Positions 23,724 to 31,610 of a stretch of 31,739 bases of DNA are shown here, piece after piece. Within the stretch, counting starts at the first letter, position 1. Each line of letters opens with the position of its first letter. The notes beneath the pieces were generated by a model. The model was not told the origin of the DNA and searched no databases. It worked only from the letters and a program-made list of their open reading frames with translations. The DNA lies in the NCBI GenBank assembly GCA_002385985.1, contig DGEO01000001.1, positions 5,607 through 37,345 on the forward strand, given 5' to 3'. Made by a program: the position numbers and the translations under genes. Origin of the DNA: Anaerolineaceae bacterium UBA3924. Lineage in GTDB: Bacteria > Chloroflexota > Anaerolineae > Anaerolineales > Anaerolineaceae.

Positions 23724-23760
23724 CCCATGGTGACAGGGGGGATAGGTGGTTGGGCAACAA
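23724..23760 (+). repeat. Degenerate copy of the G-rich repeat core
   Basis: CCCATGGTGACAGGGGGGAT and the following AGGTGGTTGGGCAAC resemble 16690-16724 with several changes. It lies next to copy 3. Nothing else is seen between 23652 and 23778. Confidence 0.5.
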
Positions 23761-23778
23761 CGCTCAGCTTCCCTCAGC

Positions 23779-23815
23779 AAAAAGAGGGCTTTCGATGGAC
23801 GGAAGCCCTCTTTTT
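23779..23815 (-). terminator. Intrinsic terminator of the serpin gene
   Basis: A perfect 13-bp inverted repeat AAAAAGAGGGCTT / AAGCCCTCTTTTT with an 11-base loop lies 14 bases after the serpin stop. Its A/T ends give a T-run on either strand. Confidence 0.9.
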
Positions 23816-23828
23816 ATCCACATACTCC

Positions 23829-25175
23829 TTACGGCTGCAGCTCCACCACTCTCCCCAGGAACAGCACCGTCCCGCTCGAGCGGTCGCGGATGGCGAAGAT
23901 AAACGGCCGGTCCACCACCACTTCGGGCGGGTTGATCGGGGCGCCCTTGGCTCCGACGATCACCGCGGTCGCGGCGGCGGCTTCGGTTCCGGCCTCGTCC
24001 ACGGCCACGAAGGCCTTGTGCAGCGCGTCCTGGATGAACAGCTCGTCCGTTCCGGTCATGCCGGAGAAGTCAGCGGCATCGCTGAAAGCCGTCTGCATGC
24101 CCAGCGCCTTCAGGTTCTCGGCCAGGGCAATCTCCGACTCAAACTCAAATTTGGGCATGGTCAGCCGCACGTCCCCGTAGGAGACCTCATCGAGCATGGC
24201 CATCAACCGGTCATAATCCAGCTCGCTTTCCACCCGGGAAAACTCACCTGCCGCCGGGACGATCAGGTCCATGACCAGGCTGCGGCTGACGTAGGGCAGC
24301 TCCACCACCTCCCAGCCGCCGCCGCTGGCGTAGCCAAAATTCGCCGACTGGCGCATCATGGGCACCTCGACCGGCTCGCCAACCAGCGGGTTGAAAGTCC
24401 CCGGTTCGGTGTTACCTTCGTAGAAGGGGAACAGCCAGGCGGCGTTGAAGTACACCGCATTGGCCAGCACCATGCGGGTCACCTCGTTGATGGCTCCCTG
24501 GGGGATCAGGTCCTCGATCTTCTGCTCGCTCTGCTCAGCGATCCAGTCATTGATCACCAGGCGGGCTGCCTCAGGATTGGACTGGAAGTCCACCACGCGC
24601 AGCCCGGCGCCGTAGTTCTCGGCCAGCAGGTCGAGAAATTCGGGCAGGAAGGCGTAGTCCTTCTGACCCCAGATGGAGTTGGCGATGCGCAGGGTGAAGG
24701 GAGTCTGCTCTGGGTCGGGCACTTCGGCAGCGTGCTCGGCCAGGGCCTGGTCGAGGGCGTTGAAGGCCGGGTGCAGATCCTCTTTGGGCAGGTCAAAATG
24801 CAGCACCTGGTTCATCTCCTCCAGGGTCTGCCCCTCCGCGCCGGCCTGGGTCATGGCCAGGGCCAATGAGATGCTGTAGGGGGAGAAGAACAGGTTGCCC
24901 TGCTCATCGGACAGCTGGCGGTACAGGTCCAGCGCGAAGCGGGTGTTGCCAGCGGCCAGCGCGGCCACCGCTTCCTCGCTCACCTGCGGGTCGGTGACCC
25001 GGGCTTTGTCTGATTTCACCGCGGCGGAAGACATTTCAGGCTCCGCGGGCTGGGTGTTCTGCGGTTCAGGCATGGCCGGCTCCGGTGTGGTGACAGGCGC
25101 GGGCGGCACGGCGCAGCCCGCCAGGGCGATCAGCGTCAGAAGGGCCAGGCCCTTCCAGAAAGGGTAACGTCTCAT
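23829..25175 (-). CDS. Serpin (serine protease inhibitor), surface lipoprotein
   Basis: The 448-residue protein has a lipoprotein signal ending ALAGC (Cys21). A Pro/Glu-rich spacer (about 22-60) and a full serpin fold (about 70-448) follow. Serpin signatures include NLFFSPYSISLALAMTQAGA, then ANSIWGQ, NAVYFNAAW and DRPFIFAIRD. The reactive-centre loop has the hinge GTEAAAATA (396-404), which is needed for inhibition. Counting 17 residues from Glu394 puts Lys410 at P1 (GAK-G), which predicts a trypsin-like target. AAGGAGG lies six bases before the ATG. A hairpin (25193-25221) stands just upstream of this site. Confidence 0.95.
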   Translation of the reverse strand: MRRYPFWKGLALLTLIALAGCAVPPAPVTTPEPAMPEPQNTQPAEPEMSSAAVKSDKARVTDPQVSEEAVAALAAGNTRFALDLYRQLSDEQGNLFFSPYSISLALAMTQAGAEGQTLEEMNQVLHFDLPKEDLHPAFNALDQALAEHAAEVPDPEQTPFTLRIANSIWGQKDYAFLPEFLDLLAENYGAGLRVVDFQSNPEAARLVINDWIAEQSEQKIEDLIPQGAINEVTRMVLANAVYFNAAWLFPFYEGNTEPGTFNPLVGEPVEVPMMRQSANFGYASGGGWEVVELPYVSRSLVMDLIVPAAGEFSRVESELDYDRLMAMLDEVSYGDVRLTMPKFEFESEIALAENLKALGMQTAFSDAADFSGMTGTDELFIQDALHKAFVAVDEAGTEAAAATAVIVGAKGAPINPPEVVVDRPFIFAIRDRSSGTVLFLGRVVELQP

Positions 25176-25267
25176 CCATAACCTCCTTGTGAAACCTGCC
25201 GGCAGGCGGCAGGGGCAGGTTTTCCCTGCTGCTGTCAGGACGAATCGCAGGCGAGAGAAGTTCCCTC

Positions 25268-25297
25268 AGTCTACTCCATCCGCCCCGGGTTTGCCAG
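25268..25297 (-). promoter_or_regulatory. Candidate promoter of the serpin gene
   Basis: The minus strand reads CTGGCA (25292-25297), 18 bases, then TAGACT (25268-25273). The leader of about 85 bases contains the hairpin AACCTGCC / GGCAGGTT immediately before the SD. Confidence 0.4.
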
Positions 25298-25320
25298 TAC
25301 CGTTCCACGGATCGTGCCAG

Positions 25321-25350
25321 AAAAAAAGAGCGCCCGAAAACGGGCGCCCT
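25321..25350 (-). terminator. Intrinsic terminator of the secreted nuclease gene
   Basis: On the minus strand a 10-bp stem (AGGGCGCCCG / CGGGCGCTCT, one G-T pair) with loop TTTT is followed by six T. Confidence 0.92.
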
Positions 25351-25371
25351 GTGCCGGGGCGAATATGTGAA

Positions 25372-28300
25372 TCAGTGGACCTGCAGGCTGCCCTGCACAG
25401 GCTGCGGGCTGAGGTTATCGTAGATCACCCGGGTGATGCGGGATGCGTCCACGGTCCAGATGCGCACGCGCAGCAGGTCGGGGTTGCCGTCGGTCACCCA
25501 CAGGCGGAAGTGGTAACCCTCCTGGCCGTCGAGCAGGCCGGTTCCCTGCAGGATAGCCGAGCTGTCCTGCGCCGCCAGCCACTGCATGGCGCTGCTGGTG
25601 AAGCTGGAACCGCTGTCCACGCTGAAGTCAAACCGGCCGCGCGGGATCAGGTCGCCCTTCTTGTAGGAGACGTTCAGGTTGAAGTGCGCCTTGCCGTCCC
25701 AGGCCGGGTCGCCAACCGCCGACTGGAACCACCCGCCGCCGGTGACGAAGTCAGTCTCCGGGTCAGGCGTCAGGTTCAGTCCGACCACCACCGGGTCGTG
25801 GTCCGATACGCGGTACATATCCGGGGCGTAGAGCGATTCCACCTGTCCGGCGGACTTGAAGTTGGTGTTGTAGTCCAGCACCGACGGCTCATCGGCGTTG
25901 ATGTGGAACTCGGTCACCCCGCTGACTTGGGCCAGCGCGCTGGGCGAGGCCAGGGCGTGGTCCAGATAGCCCCACTGCCCGTCAAAGACGTAGGAGTAGG
26001 CCTCCGGACCAATGAAGGCCTCGATCAGATTCGTGTAGCCGGCGTTCTTGAGCACGGTGATGGGGTCTTCCATGGCGTAGGAGTTCAGATCACCCATGAT
26101 CAGCACGTCCTGGTCGCCCACACCGGTCGGGTCGCTGGCCAGCCATTCCGCCAGCAGGCCCGCAGCGATGGTGCGCACCCCGGCGCAGTTGCCCTGCCCG
26201 TCACCGGCGTCTGGAGCGTCGCATTCCGAGCCTTTGGACTTGAGATGGTTGACCGCCACCACGAAGCGCCCGCCGTTCAGCCGGGATTCAAAGGCCTGGG
26301 CCAGGGCCGGGCGGTTGCGCGGTTCGCTGTCCCCGGCGTTGACGAACTCAACTGTGTTCAGCGCGGCCGTCTGGCCAATGGGCGTCACCGAAGCGGGCTT
26401 ATACAGCATGCCGACCTTGATGGCGTCCGTACCCAGCGCGTTGACCTGCCCGGTCTCCGCGTCCACGTCGATGTAGGCGTAGGTGCCCGGGGCGGTGGCG
26501 GCGTTCAGCCGGTCGACCAGGTCCGCCAGGGCCGAATCGGGGCCGTAGCCGTCGTTCTCGATCTCGTTGACGCCGATCACATCCGCGTTCAGGGCCAGGA
26601 TGGCGGCGACCGTCTTGGCGGCCTGGCGCTCGAACTCGAGCGCACCTTCCGCGCCGCGGCAGTCGTCCACTTCACCGCCAACTCCGAGTGTACAGCCTGA
26701 GAAGGTGTTGAAGTAGTTGAGCAGGTTCATGGCCGCCACCCGGACGTTTCCGCCCACATCCTCAACTTCGGTGGGGCGGGGGTTGGCCGGCTCGAAGTTG
26801 TACGTCCCGCCCAGCGCGTTGATCGGGCGCACGCGGTAGGCATTGCCGCTGGCAGAGTTACCGGACCAGGTGTAGGTCATCACGCCCGTCAAACCGGTGA
26901 TGGTGTCCCCGCCGCGCAGGGTGTTTGAGGCCGAAAGCGGTTCACCCCCGCGGGCAAAGAGGATCGGGTCGGGGTTCTGGTTGTTCAGGTCGTCATCCAG
27001 GATGATACGGTTGAGGTTGTTTTCGGCCTGCAGGGCGGCGGCTTCAGCGCCCGGGGGAACCAGGTGGGTGGGCTGGAAAAGCCGCCCGCCGGAGGAGAGG
27101 GTCACCTGGCCAAAGCGGCCGAGCTGGAAATGCTCGGTGACGTAGAGAGTCTGCGGGAAGCGCACCAGCATGCCCTCAAACCGCTCCAGGTAGTCCGGGG
27201 AAGGCGCCGGCAGGGTCACGTCGACCGGTTCGACCATGCCTGTGCCGCAGAAGACGATCTCCGAAGCGGAGATCTGGGTCTGCTCCTGGAACTCGGCTGC
27301 AGTCCCGCTCACCCGGACCAGATCGCCCAGCTGGACTTCGTCGGCATTCCCGTTGAAAACGAAGATGCCGTCCGAAGTGGCCTCATCGCCGTCACCAGAC
27401 GGGTCCTGCAGGTAGAAGCCGCGCAGCGTGGGGGAGGGGCCTTCGTAGTCGCCGATCACCACGCCAAAGGTAGTGACATCTCCGGTGATGGCTGCGACCG
27501 CGCCGCTGCCCTGGATTTCGTAGATCGGGGTGTAAGGAAGACTGCACACGTCAACCGGGGTGAAATTCACCACGTAGTCGGCTGCCATGTTGTGCAGCGG
27601 CTCGTCCTGATCGACCACCAGCTCGCTTTCCACGGTCAGCGTGCAGGGAACTCCGTTTGGCAGGTCGAAGGCCGGGTCCAGGATGTAAGTGGCCGGCCCG
27701 CCGCTCACGGCCAGTTCGACCGGCTCCGCCGGCTCGCCGCAGACCAGGCTGAAGGCCCCGTCACTCACGCTGACCGGCTCGCTGAAGGTGACGGTCAGGC
27801 TGCTGCTGGCGGGGAAGTCCTCAGCGCCGTCCGCCGGGACGGTCATCGTCACGGTGGGGGGCAGGTCCTCCACCGGGGTGGTGTCGATAGTATGCCAGCC
27901 CAGCCCGTCGAAGGTGTCGGTGGCAAAGCCGTCCCACTCGAGCGCCGGGTCGAAGTCGTCGTTCCCGTTCGGGTCACCTGCCTGGATGGTCGCTTTGCGC
28001 CGCAGAGTGTTATCGGCGGTGCTGGCCAGCCCGCTGCCCCATTCGCTGCCCGGGTCAACGCCGATCTGGCCAATCACGTCGATGATGGTGGTGCCTTTGC
28101 GCAGCACCACTGCGTCGTCGCCGTTGTACCAGCCGGCACTGTTGGTCTGGTCGGCCTGCGCCAGGATGGTGGCGTTGGCCTGGGCGTGCGCCAGGACGAA
28201 CACGTCCCCATCGGCGAGCGTCCCGCTCAGGTTGATGGTCAGCCCGGCGGTCGCACTGCCGTTGAAGAACATCTGCACGTTGTAGCCCCCGGCGGCCAGG

Positions 28301-28485
28301 TCGATGTCGGCGCCGGTGCCGTTGTAGATTTCCAGGGCCTTGTTGTTGCTGGTGCCTTCGATGTATTCGGAGAAAAACAGTTCGGTCGGGGCGGCCTGGG
28401 CCGGAGCGGCCGTCAGCGGCAGCAGGCCCAGAACCAGCGCGATCACGAGGCTTACGCTAAACAATGGTAAGGTCACGCGTTTCAT
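25372..28485 (-). CDS. Secreted multidomain nuclease (ExeM/NucH-like) with lamin-tail domain
   Basis: The 1037-residue protein has a signal peptide (cleavage after AQA, residue 31) and a lamin-tail domain (about 34-170; SEYIEGTSNNKALEIYN). A bacterial Ig-like region (about 210-310) and an OB-like part follow. The endonuclease/exonuclease/phosphatase domain (about 580-905) has its catalytic residues: Asn587, Glu641, His747, Asp799, Asn801, Asp895 and His896. The C-terminal 130 residues (VTGGGWF, YKKGDLIPRGRFDF, VIYDN) resemble the post-COAP-1 module. No membrane or sortase anchor is seen at the end. Related enzymes degrade extracellular DNA for nutrients or biofilm turnover. AGGAGA lies seven bases before the ATG. 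Confidence 0.92.
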   Translation of the reverse strand: MKRVTLPLFSVSLVIALVLGLLPLTAAPAQAAPTELFFSEYIEGTSNNKALEIYNGTGADIDLAAGGYNVQMFFNGSATAGLTINLSGTLADGDVFVLAHAQANATILAQADQTNSAGWYNGDDAVVLRKGTTIIDVIGQIGVDPGSEWGSGLASTADNTLRRKATIQAGDPNGNDDFDPALEWDGFATDTFDGLGWHTIDTTPVEDLPPTVTMTVPADGAEDFPASSSLTVTFSEPVSVSDGAFSLVCGEPAEPVELAVSGGPATYILDPAFDLPNGVPCTLTVESELVVDQDEPLHNMAADYVVNFTPVDVCSLPYTPIYEIQGSGAVAAITGDVTTFGVVIGDYEGPSPTLRGFYLQDPSGDGDEATSDGIFVFNGNADEVQLGDLVRVSGTAAEFQEQTQISASEIVFCGTGMVEPVDVTLPAPSPDYLERFEGMLVRFPQTLYVTEHFQLGRFGQVTLSSGGRLFQPTHLVPPGAEAAALQAENNLNRIILDDDLNNQNPDPILFARGGEPLSASNTLRGGDTITGLTGVMTYTWSGNSASGNAYRVRPINALGGTYNFEPANPRPTEVEDVGGNVRVAAMNLLNYFNTFSGCTLGVGGEVDDCRGAEGALEFERQAAKTVAAILALNADVIGVNEIENDGYGPDSALADLVDRLNAATAPGTYAYIDVDAETGQVNALGTDAIKVGMLYKPASVTPIGQTAALNTVEFVNAGDSEPRNRPALAQAFESRLNGGRFVVAVNHLKSKGSECDAPDAGDGQGNCAGVRTIAAGLLAEWLASDPTGVGDQDVLIMGDLNSYAMEDPITVLKNAGYTNLIEAFIGPEAYSYVFDGQWGYLDHALASPSALAQVSGVTEFHINADEPSVLDYNTNFKSAGQVESLYAPDMYRVSDHDPVVVGLNLTPDPETDFVTGGGWFQSAVGDPAWDGKAHFNLNVSYKKGDLIPRGRFDFSVDSGSSFTSSAMQWLAAQDSSAILQGTGLLDGQEGYHFRLWVTDGNPDLLRVRIWTVDASRITRVIYDNLSPQPVQGSLQVH

Positions 28486-28685
28486 CGAGGTCTCCTGTTG
28501 TTACTCATTGTCTGAAAACGAGCGTTCAGGCTGGCGCGCAGCGCCTCACATCAATCCACCCTGGGCATCTTGTGCGCTATCACCTCCCTGCGTTGAAACA
28601 GGCGCGAGTCTTCGCGCCTTCTCTGCTGTTTTGTCCCCCACCGCTAAGCGTAAATGGATACCGTCAGACCTTCAAATCCATTATA
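28486..28685 (-). promoter_or_regulatory. Long 5' leader of the nuclease gene with -10 box and hairpin
   Basis: A TATAAT at 28680-28685 (minus strand) would give a leader of almost 190 bases. The leader contains a perfect 8-bp hairpin (28600-28619, AGGCGCGA / TCGCGCCT) and a GGGAGGTG purine box 15-20 bases after it. No -35 box and no known riboswitch class is recognised, and no small gene is supported. Confidence 0.4.
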
Positions 28686-28724
28686 TAGAAAGTCAAGTAT
28701 TTCGCGGCGGGAGAGGCCGGGGAT

Positions 28725-28755
28725 AAAAAAACTCCGCCCGGCGAGGCGGGCGGAG
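28725..28755 (-). terminator. Intrinsic terminator of the ABC operon
   Basis: On the minus strand a perfect 9-bp stem CTCCGCCCG / CGGGCGGAG with a six-base loop is followed by seven T, 24 bases after the permease stop. Confidence 0.95.
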
Positions 28756-28778
28756 GCAAAGTACAGGCAGGGGATGGA

Positions 28779-29522
28779 TCAGCTGATCAACATCACCAGT
28801 TCATTGCGGCGGAAGGTTTTGACGGCCACACCCAGCAGCACCGCGTCCACCACCAGCAGCACGCCAATGGCCCCCAGCAGCAGGGTGCGCAGGTTCAGAC
28901 CGGAAAGGCGGATCATCACGCGGCCGACCACGTCGGCGGGCAGCAGCTGAGAGGCCAACACGGGCAGGAAAATCAACGCCATGAGCACGATGGACACGCG
29001 CTGGTAAGCCTGGCGGGTGGTCTCTGAGCGCAGCGAGACCATCACGCCGATGACCGAGATGAGCAGCGTGGCCAGGAAGCTGAGCGACAGGACAATGAAG
29101 AAGGTTTCCAGGCTGTAGAAGATCAGCCCGCCTTCCGGGAAGGCCACGTTGATGGTCACCGCAGCCAGCAGGAACCCGGCTACGCCGATGCCCCAGGCGT
29201 ACACCACGGCCGCGGCAATCTTGCCAAACAGGATGGTCTGGTCCGTAAGGCGGCTGGCCAGCAGGGTTTCCAGGGTGTGGCGCTCGCGCTCACCGGCGAA
29301 GGCGTCGGTCACCACACTCAGCGCCAGTAGAACGGGCAGCCAGGACCAGATCAGCGGGAGGAAGGGCTCGCTGAGCCACCCTCGCCCGGTCTGAATGGGC
29401 ATGAACACGCCCAGCAGGCCCAGGTAGATCAGCGTGCTCCACAGGCCGCCGCGCATGTTGCCGCGGTTCAGGAAGACTTCACGCAGCTCCTTCCAGATCA
29501 GGGTACCGATATCCTGTATCAT
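28779..29522 (-). CDS. ABC-2 type transporter permease
   Basis: The 247-residue membrane protein has about six hydrophobic helices. The cytoplasmic GERERHTLETLLASRLTD segment (about residues 76-93) is the coupling region typical of ABC-2 permeases of the NatB/YhaP kind. The N-terminus IWKELREVFLNRG also fits. Its ATG overlaps the stop of the ATPase gene (ATGA), so both are made together. It is the last gene of the operon. Cargo is unknown; drug, lipid or sodium export are all known for this class. Confidence 0.88.
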   Translation of the reverse strand: MIQDIGTLIWKELREVFLNRGNMRGGLWSTLIYLGLLGVFMPIQTGRGWLSEPFLPLIWSWLPVLLALSVVTDAFAGERERHTLETLLASRLTDQTILFGKIAAAVVYAWGIGVAGFLLAAVTINVAFPEGGLIFYSLETFFIVLSLSFLATLLISVIGVMVSLRSETTRQAYQRVSIVLMALIFLPVLASQLLPADVVGRVMIRLSGLNLRTLLLGAIGVLLVVDAVLLGVAVKTFRRNELVMLIS

Positions 29523-30451
29523 TGCTGTTCCTCCATCATGGTCAAGAAGACTTCCTCCAGGCTGGCTTTGCCCTTGCGGACTTCGTCCACCTGCACCCCG
29601 GCGGCGATGATTTCCTGCACCAGCGGGGCGGTGTCCACGCCATCACTCAGCGCGATGGTCAGGTGATGGTCGCGCAGCTCCAGCGAGCGCACTTCGGGAC
29701 GGGCGCGCAGGCTGGCCAGCAGCATTTCGCTGAACCCGCGGCCGACCACCTCCAGCTGCGGGGAGCCGGCGCGCAGGCGCAGCTCGTCGGGTGAGCCGAC
29801 CATCAGCACCTGCCCGGCGCGGATGACCGCCACCAGGTCGCACAGCTTTTCGGCTTCGGCCAGGTTATGGGTGGTCAGGAAGACCGTCAGGCCCTGCTCG
29901 TGGACCAGATTCTCCAGGTCCTCGCGAAGCGCGGCCGAGGCGACCGGGTCCAGACCGGCGGTAGGCTCGTCCAGGAAGACCAGGCGGGGCTGGTGCAGCA
30001 GGGCGCGCGCCACGGCCAGCTTCTGCTTCATACCGCGGCTCCAGGTGCCGACCACGTCGTGGCGGCGGTCCCACAGGTCCAGGTCGGTGAGCAGCTTTTG
30101 GATGCGCCGGTCGCGCTCCTCGGCCGAAAGATGCCAGACACGGCCGTAAAAGTGCAGGTTGTCCAGTGCCGTCAGCCGCTCGTACAGGCCGGTGTGCTCC
30201 AGCAGCGCGCCGCACTGCTCGCGCACCCTGTCGGGCTGGCTGGCGACGTCAAAGCCGAGCACCCGGGCGGAGCCGGCTGTGGGCTTGAGCAGTCCCAGCA
30301 GCAGGCGGATGGTGGTGGTTTTGCCTGAGCCGTTGGGCCCGAGGAAGCCGAACACCGTTCCGGCGGGGACTTCGAAGGTCATTCCGTCCACCGCCTTCAG
30401 CGATCCAAACTGGCGGGTCAGGTTGAGCGTTTGGATGGCCGTACCATTCAT
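29519..30451 (-). CDS. ABC transporter ATP-binding protein
   Basis: The 310-residue ATPase has Walker A GPNGSGKTTT, a signature with the unusual sequence WSRGMKQKL (the S-R-G-M-K-Q form common in the CcmA/NatA group) and Walker B LVFLDEPTAGLDP. The H-loop is LTTHNL. A C-terminal extension of about 80 residues is usual in this group. It energises the ABC-2 permease encoded directly after it. AAGGAG, at the end of the regulator gene, lies ten bases before its ATG. Confidence 0.93.
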   Translation of the reverse strand: MNGTAIQTLNLTRQFGSLKAVDGMTFEVPAGTVFGFLGPNGSGKTTTIRLLLGLLKPTAGSARVLGFDVASQPDRVREQCGALLEHTGLYERLTALDNLHFYGRVWHLSAEERDRRIQKLLTDLDLWDRRHDVVGTWSRGMKQKLAVARALLHQPRLVFLDEPTAGLDPVASAALREDLENLVHEQGLTVFLTTHNLAEAEKLCDLVAVIRAGQVLMVGSPDELRLRAGSPQLEVVGRGFSEMLLASLRARPEVRSLELRDHHLTIALSDGVDTAPLVQEIIAAGVQVDEVRKGKASLEEVFLTMMEEQQ

Positions 30452-30458
30452 TCGTCAA

Positions 30459-30773
30459 TCACTCCTTGGGCAGTTGCCGCATAAATTCCTTCAGCTGGCT
30501 GCGGTAGCGTTCAAATGCGGCGCGTCCTTCTGGCTGGATGCGCAGCAGGGTGAGCGGTACCTTGCCGCGGTAGGTTTTTTCGATCAGAATATACCCGGCT
30601 TCTTCCAGTTTGGACAGGTGAGCCGAGAGATTGCCTTTGGACAGTCCAGTTTCGTGTAACAGGTACAGGAAATCTACCTCCTCAGCGACGTACAGGATGG
30701 ACATGATCATCAACCGGGCTGGCTCGTGGATCAGCCGGTCGATTTCAGCGAGGCTGCGCAGGGTTTCACTCAT
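30459..30773 (-). CDS. Winged-helix transcriptional regulator
   Basis: The 104-residue protein is a compact winged helix. It has IHEPARLMIMSILYVAEEVD, then LHETGLSKGNLSAHLSKLEEAGYI as the DNA-recognition helices, then a wing and a C-terminal dimerisation helix. It resembles the winged-helix DNA-binding (PF13601-type) and ArsR/MarR-like regulators often coded with ABC exporters. It has no cysteine or evident ligand pocket. Sitting in the middle of the operon, it probably controls the shared promoter at 31489-31517. Confidence 0.88.
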   Translation of the reverse strand: MSETLRSLAEIDRLIHEPARLMIMSILYVAEEVDFLYLLHETGLSKGNLSAHLSKLEEAGYILIEKTYRGKVPLTLLRIQPEGRAAFERYRSQLKEFMRQLPKE

Positions 30774-30797
30774 GCTGTGCCCCCGTTTCTCCCTGTG

Positions 30798-31439
30798 TTA
30801 CAGGGAGCCATTTTCCGCCTCGACAGGTCGGGTGCTCGCCAGGTAACTGCGCAGGGTGACCGCGCCGGAGACCAGCATGCCCAGCCCGAACAGGAAGAAC
30901 ATGCTGGCCGAGGCCAGTTCAAAGGGGACCCAGAACGTCACCGCCAGCCCGCCGGCAAGGAGGAAAAGCGCCAGCAGGTAGAAGCGGAGCACGCCGAAAT
31001 ACCAGCCTAAGTAGGCCATCAACAGGCTGAAGAACAGCGAGGCGATGGCGGGCGTCCAGTCCTGCGGGAAGAGGTTGAACAGCAGCCCCATGGAAAAACC
31101 GACCAGCCCGCCGGCCAGCAGACCGGTGATCGCGCGGGTGATCCGGCGCCCGCGGGTGGGCCGGCGGTAGGCGACGTACCCGGTGCGCGGGTAGGTGATG
31201 CGCTCTTTCAGCTGCACGACCACGCGCCCGCTGAGCCAGATGCCAAGCAGGATCAGCGCCGGCTGCCCGATCCCCAGAACCCAGGCCCGGGCAGTCTCCG
31301 AGGTCAGCCGGGCGGTGATGGCGAAGAACGCCGCCAGCACCCAGAGAAACAAGCCGGTGACCATTTCGACCAGCCCGTCGACGTACCAGTAGCGGCGGGT
31401 GCGCTTTTCCAGATCCGAGAGAGGGTTGGGCGAGTTCAT
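30798..31439 (-). CDS. Hypothetical multi-pass membrane protein
   Basis: The 213-residue protein has about six hydrophobic segments in pairs, after a charged N-terminus (MNSPNPLSDLEKRTRRYWYV). A basic cytoplasmic stretch (RRPTRGRRITR) stands near residue 95. No domain of known function is recognised. It is the first gene of the operon, 24 bases before the regulator. ATG 31439 follows AAGGAAG by eight bases; the frame is open further upstream but that part is the promoter. It may act as a sensor or accessory part of the ABC system (inference). Confidence 0.75.
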   Translation of the reverse strand: MNSPNPLSDLEKRTRRYWYVDGLVEMVTGLFLWVLAAFFAITARLTSETARAWVLGIGQPALILLGIWLSGRVVVQLKERITYPRTGYVAYRRPTRGRRITRAITGLLAGGLVGFSMGLLFNLFPQDWTPAIASLFFSLLMAYLGWYFGVLRFYLLALFLLAGGLAVTFWVPFELASASMFFLFGLGMLVSGAVTLRSYLASTRPVEAENGSL

Positions 31440-31458
31440 AATTGGGGCTTCCTTAATA

Positions 31459-31484
31459 CCAGTTTGTATCGCAAACCTGTTTGT
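31459..31484. promoter_or_regulatory. Tandem operator-like sites in the ABC operon leader
   Basis: CCAGTTTGT (31459-31467) and CCTGTTTGT (31476-31484) are direct repeats spaced by 17 bases. The second is part of the palindrome CAAAC-CT-GTTTG (31472-31483). They sit just downstream of the -10 box. Confidence 0.55.
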
Positions 31485-31488
31485 GATT

Positions 31489-31517
31489 AGTGTAGCACCT
31501 CTGCGCTCACCTGTCAA
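31489..31517 (-). promoter_or_regulatory. Consensus promoter of the membrane protein-regulator-ABC operon
   Basis: The minus strand reads TTGACA (31512-31517), a 17-base spacer and TACACT (31489-31494). It starts about 25 bases after the terminator of the upstream gene. Confidence 0.85.
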
Positions 31518-31540
31518 GAGATTGGGAAGGAAGTATCTCA

Positions 31541-31572
31541 AAATTGCGCCGGCAGGTTTTTCCTGCCGGCGC
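31541..31572 (-). terminator. Intrinsic terminator of the partial lipoprotein gene
   Basis: On the minus strand a perfect 11-bp stem GCGCCGGCAGG / CCTGCCGGCGC with loop AAAAA is followed by AATTTTG, 38 bases after the stop codon. Confidence 0.8.
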
Positions 31573-31610
31573 TGGCTTCCGCCGCGGGAGGCGGGTGGAT
31601 CTATTCGACT

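Noticed and set aside
25189..26700. A 503-codon plus-strand frame opposite the nuclease and serpin promoter
   Set aside because: It is an antisense shadow of the nuclease gene and crosses the strong terminator at 25321-25350.
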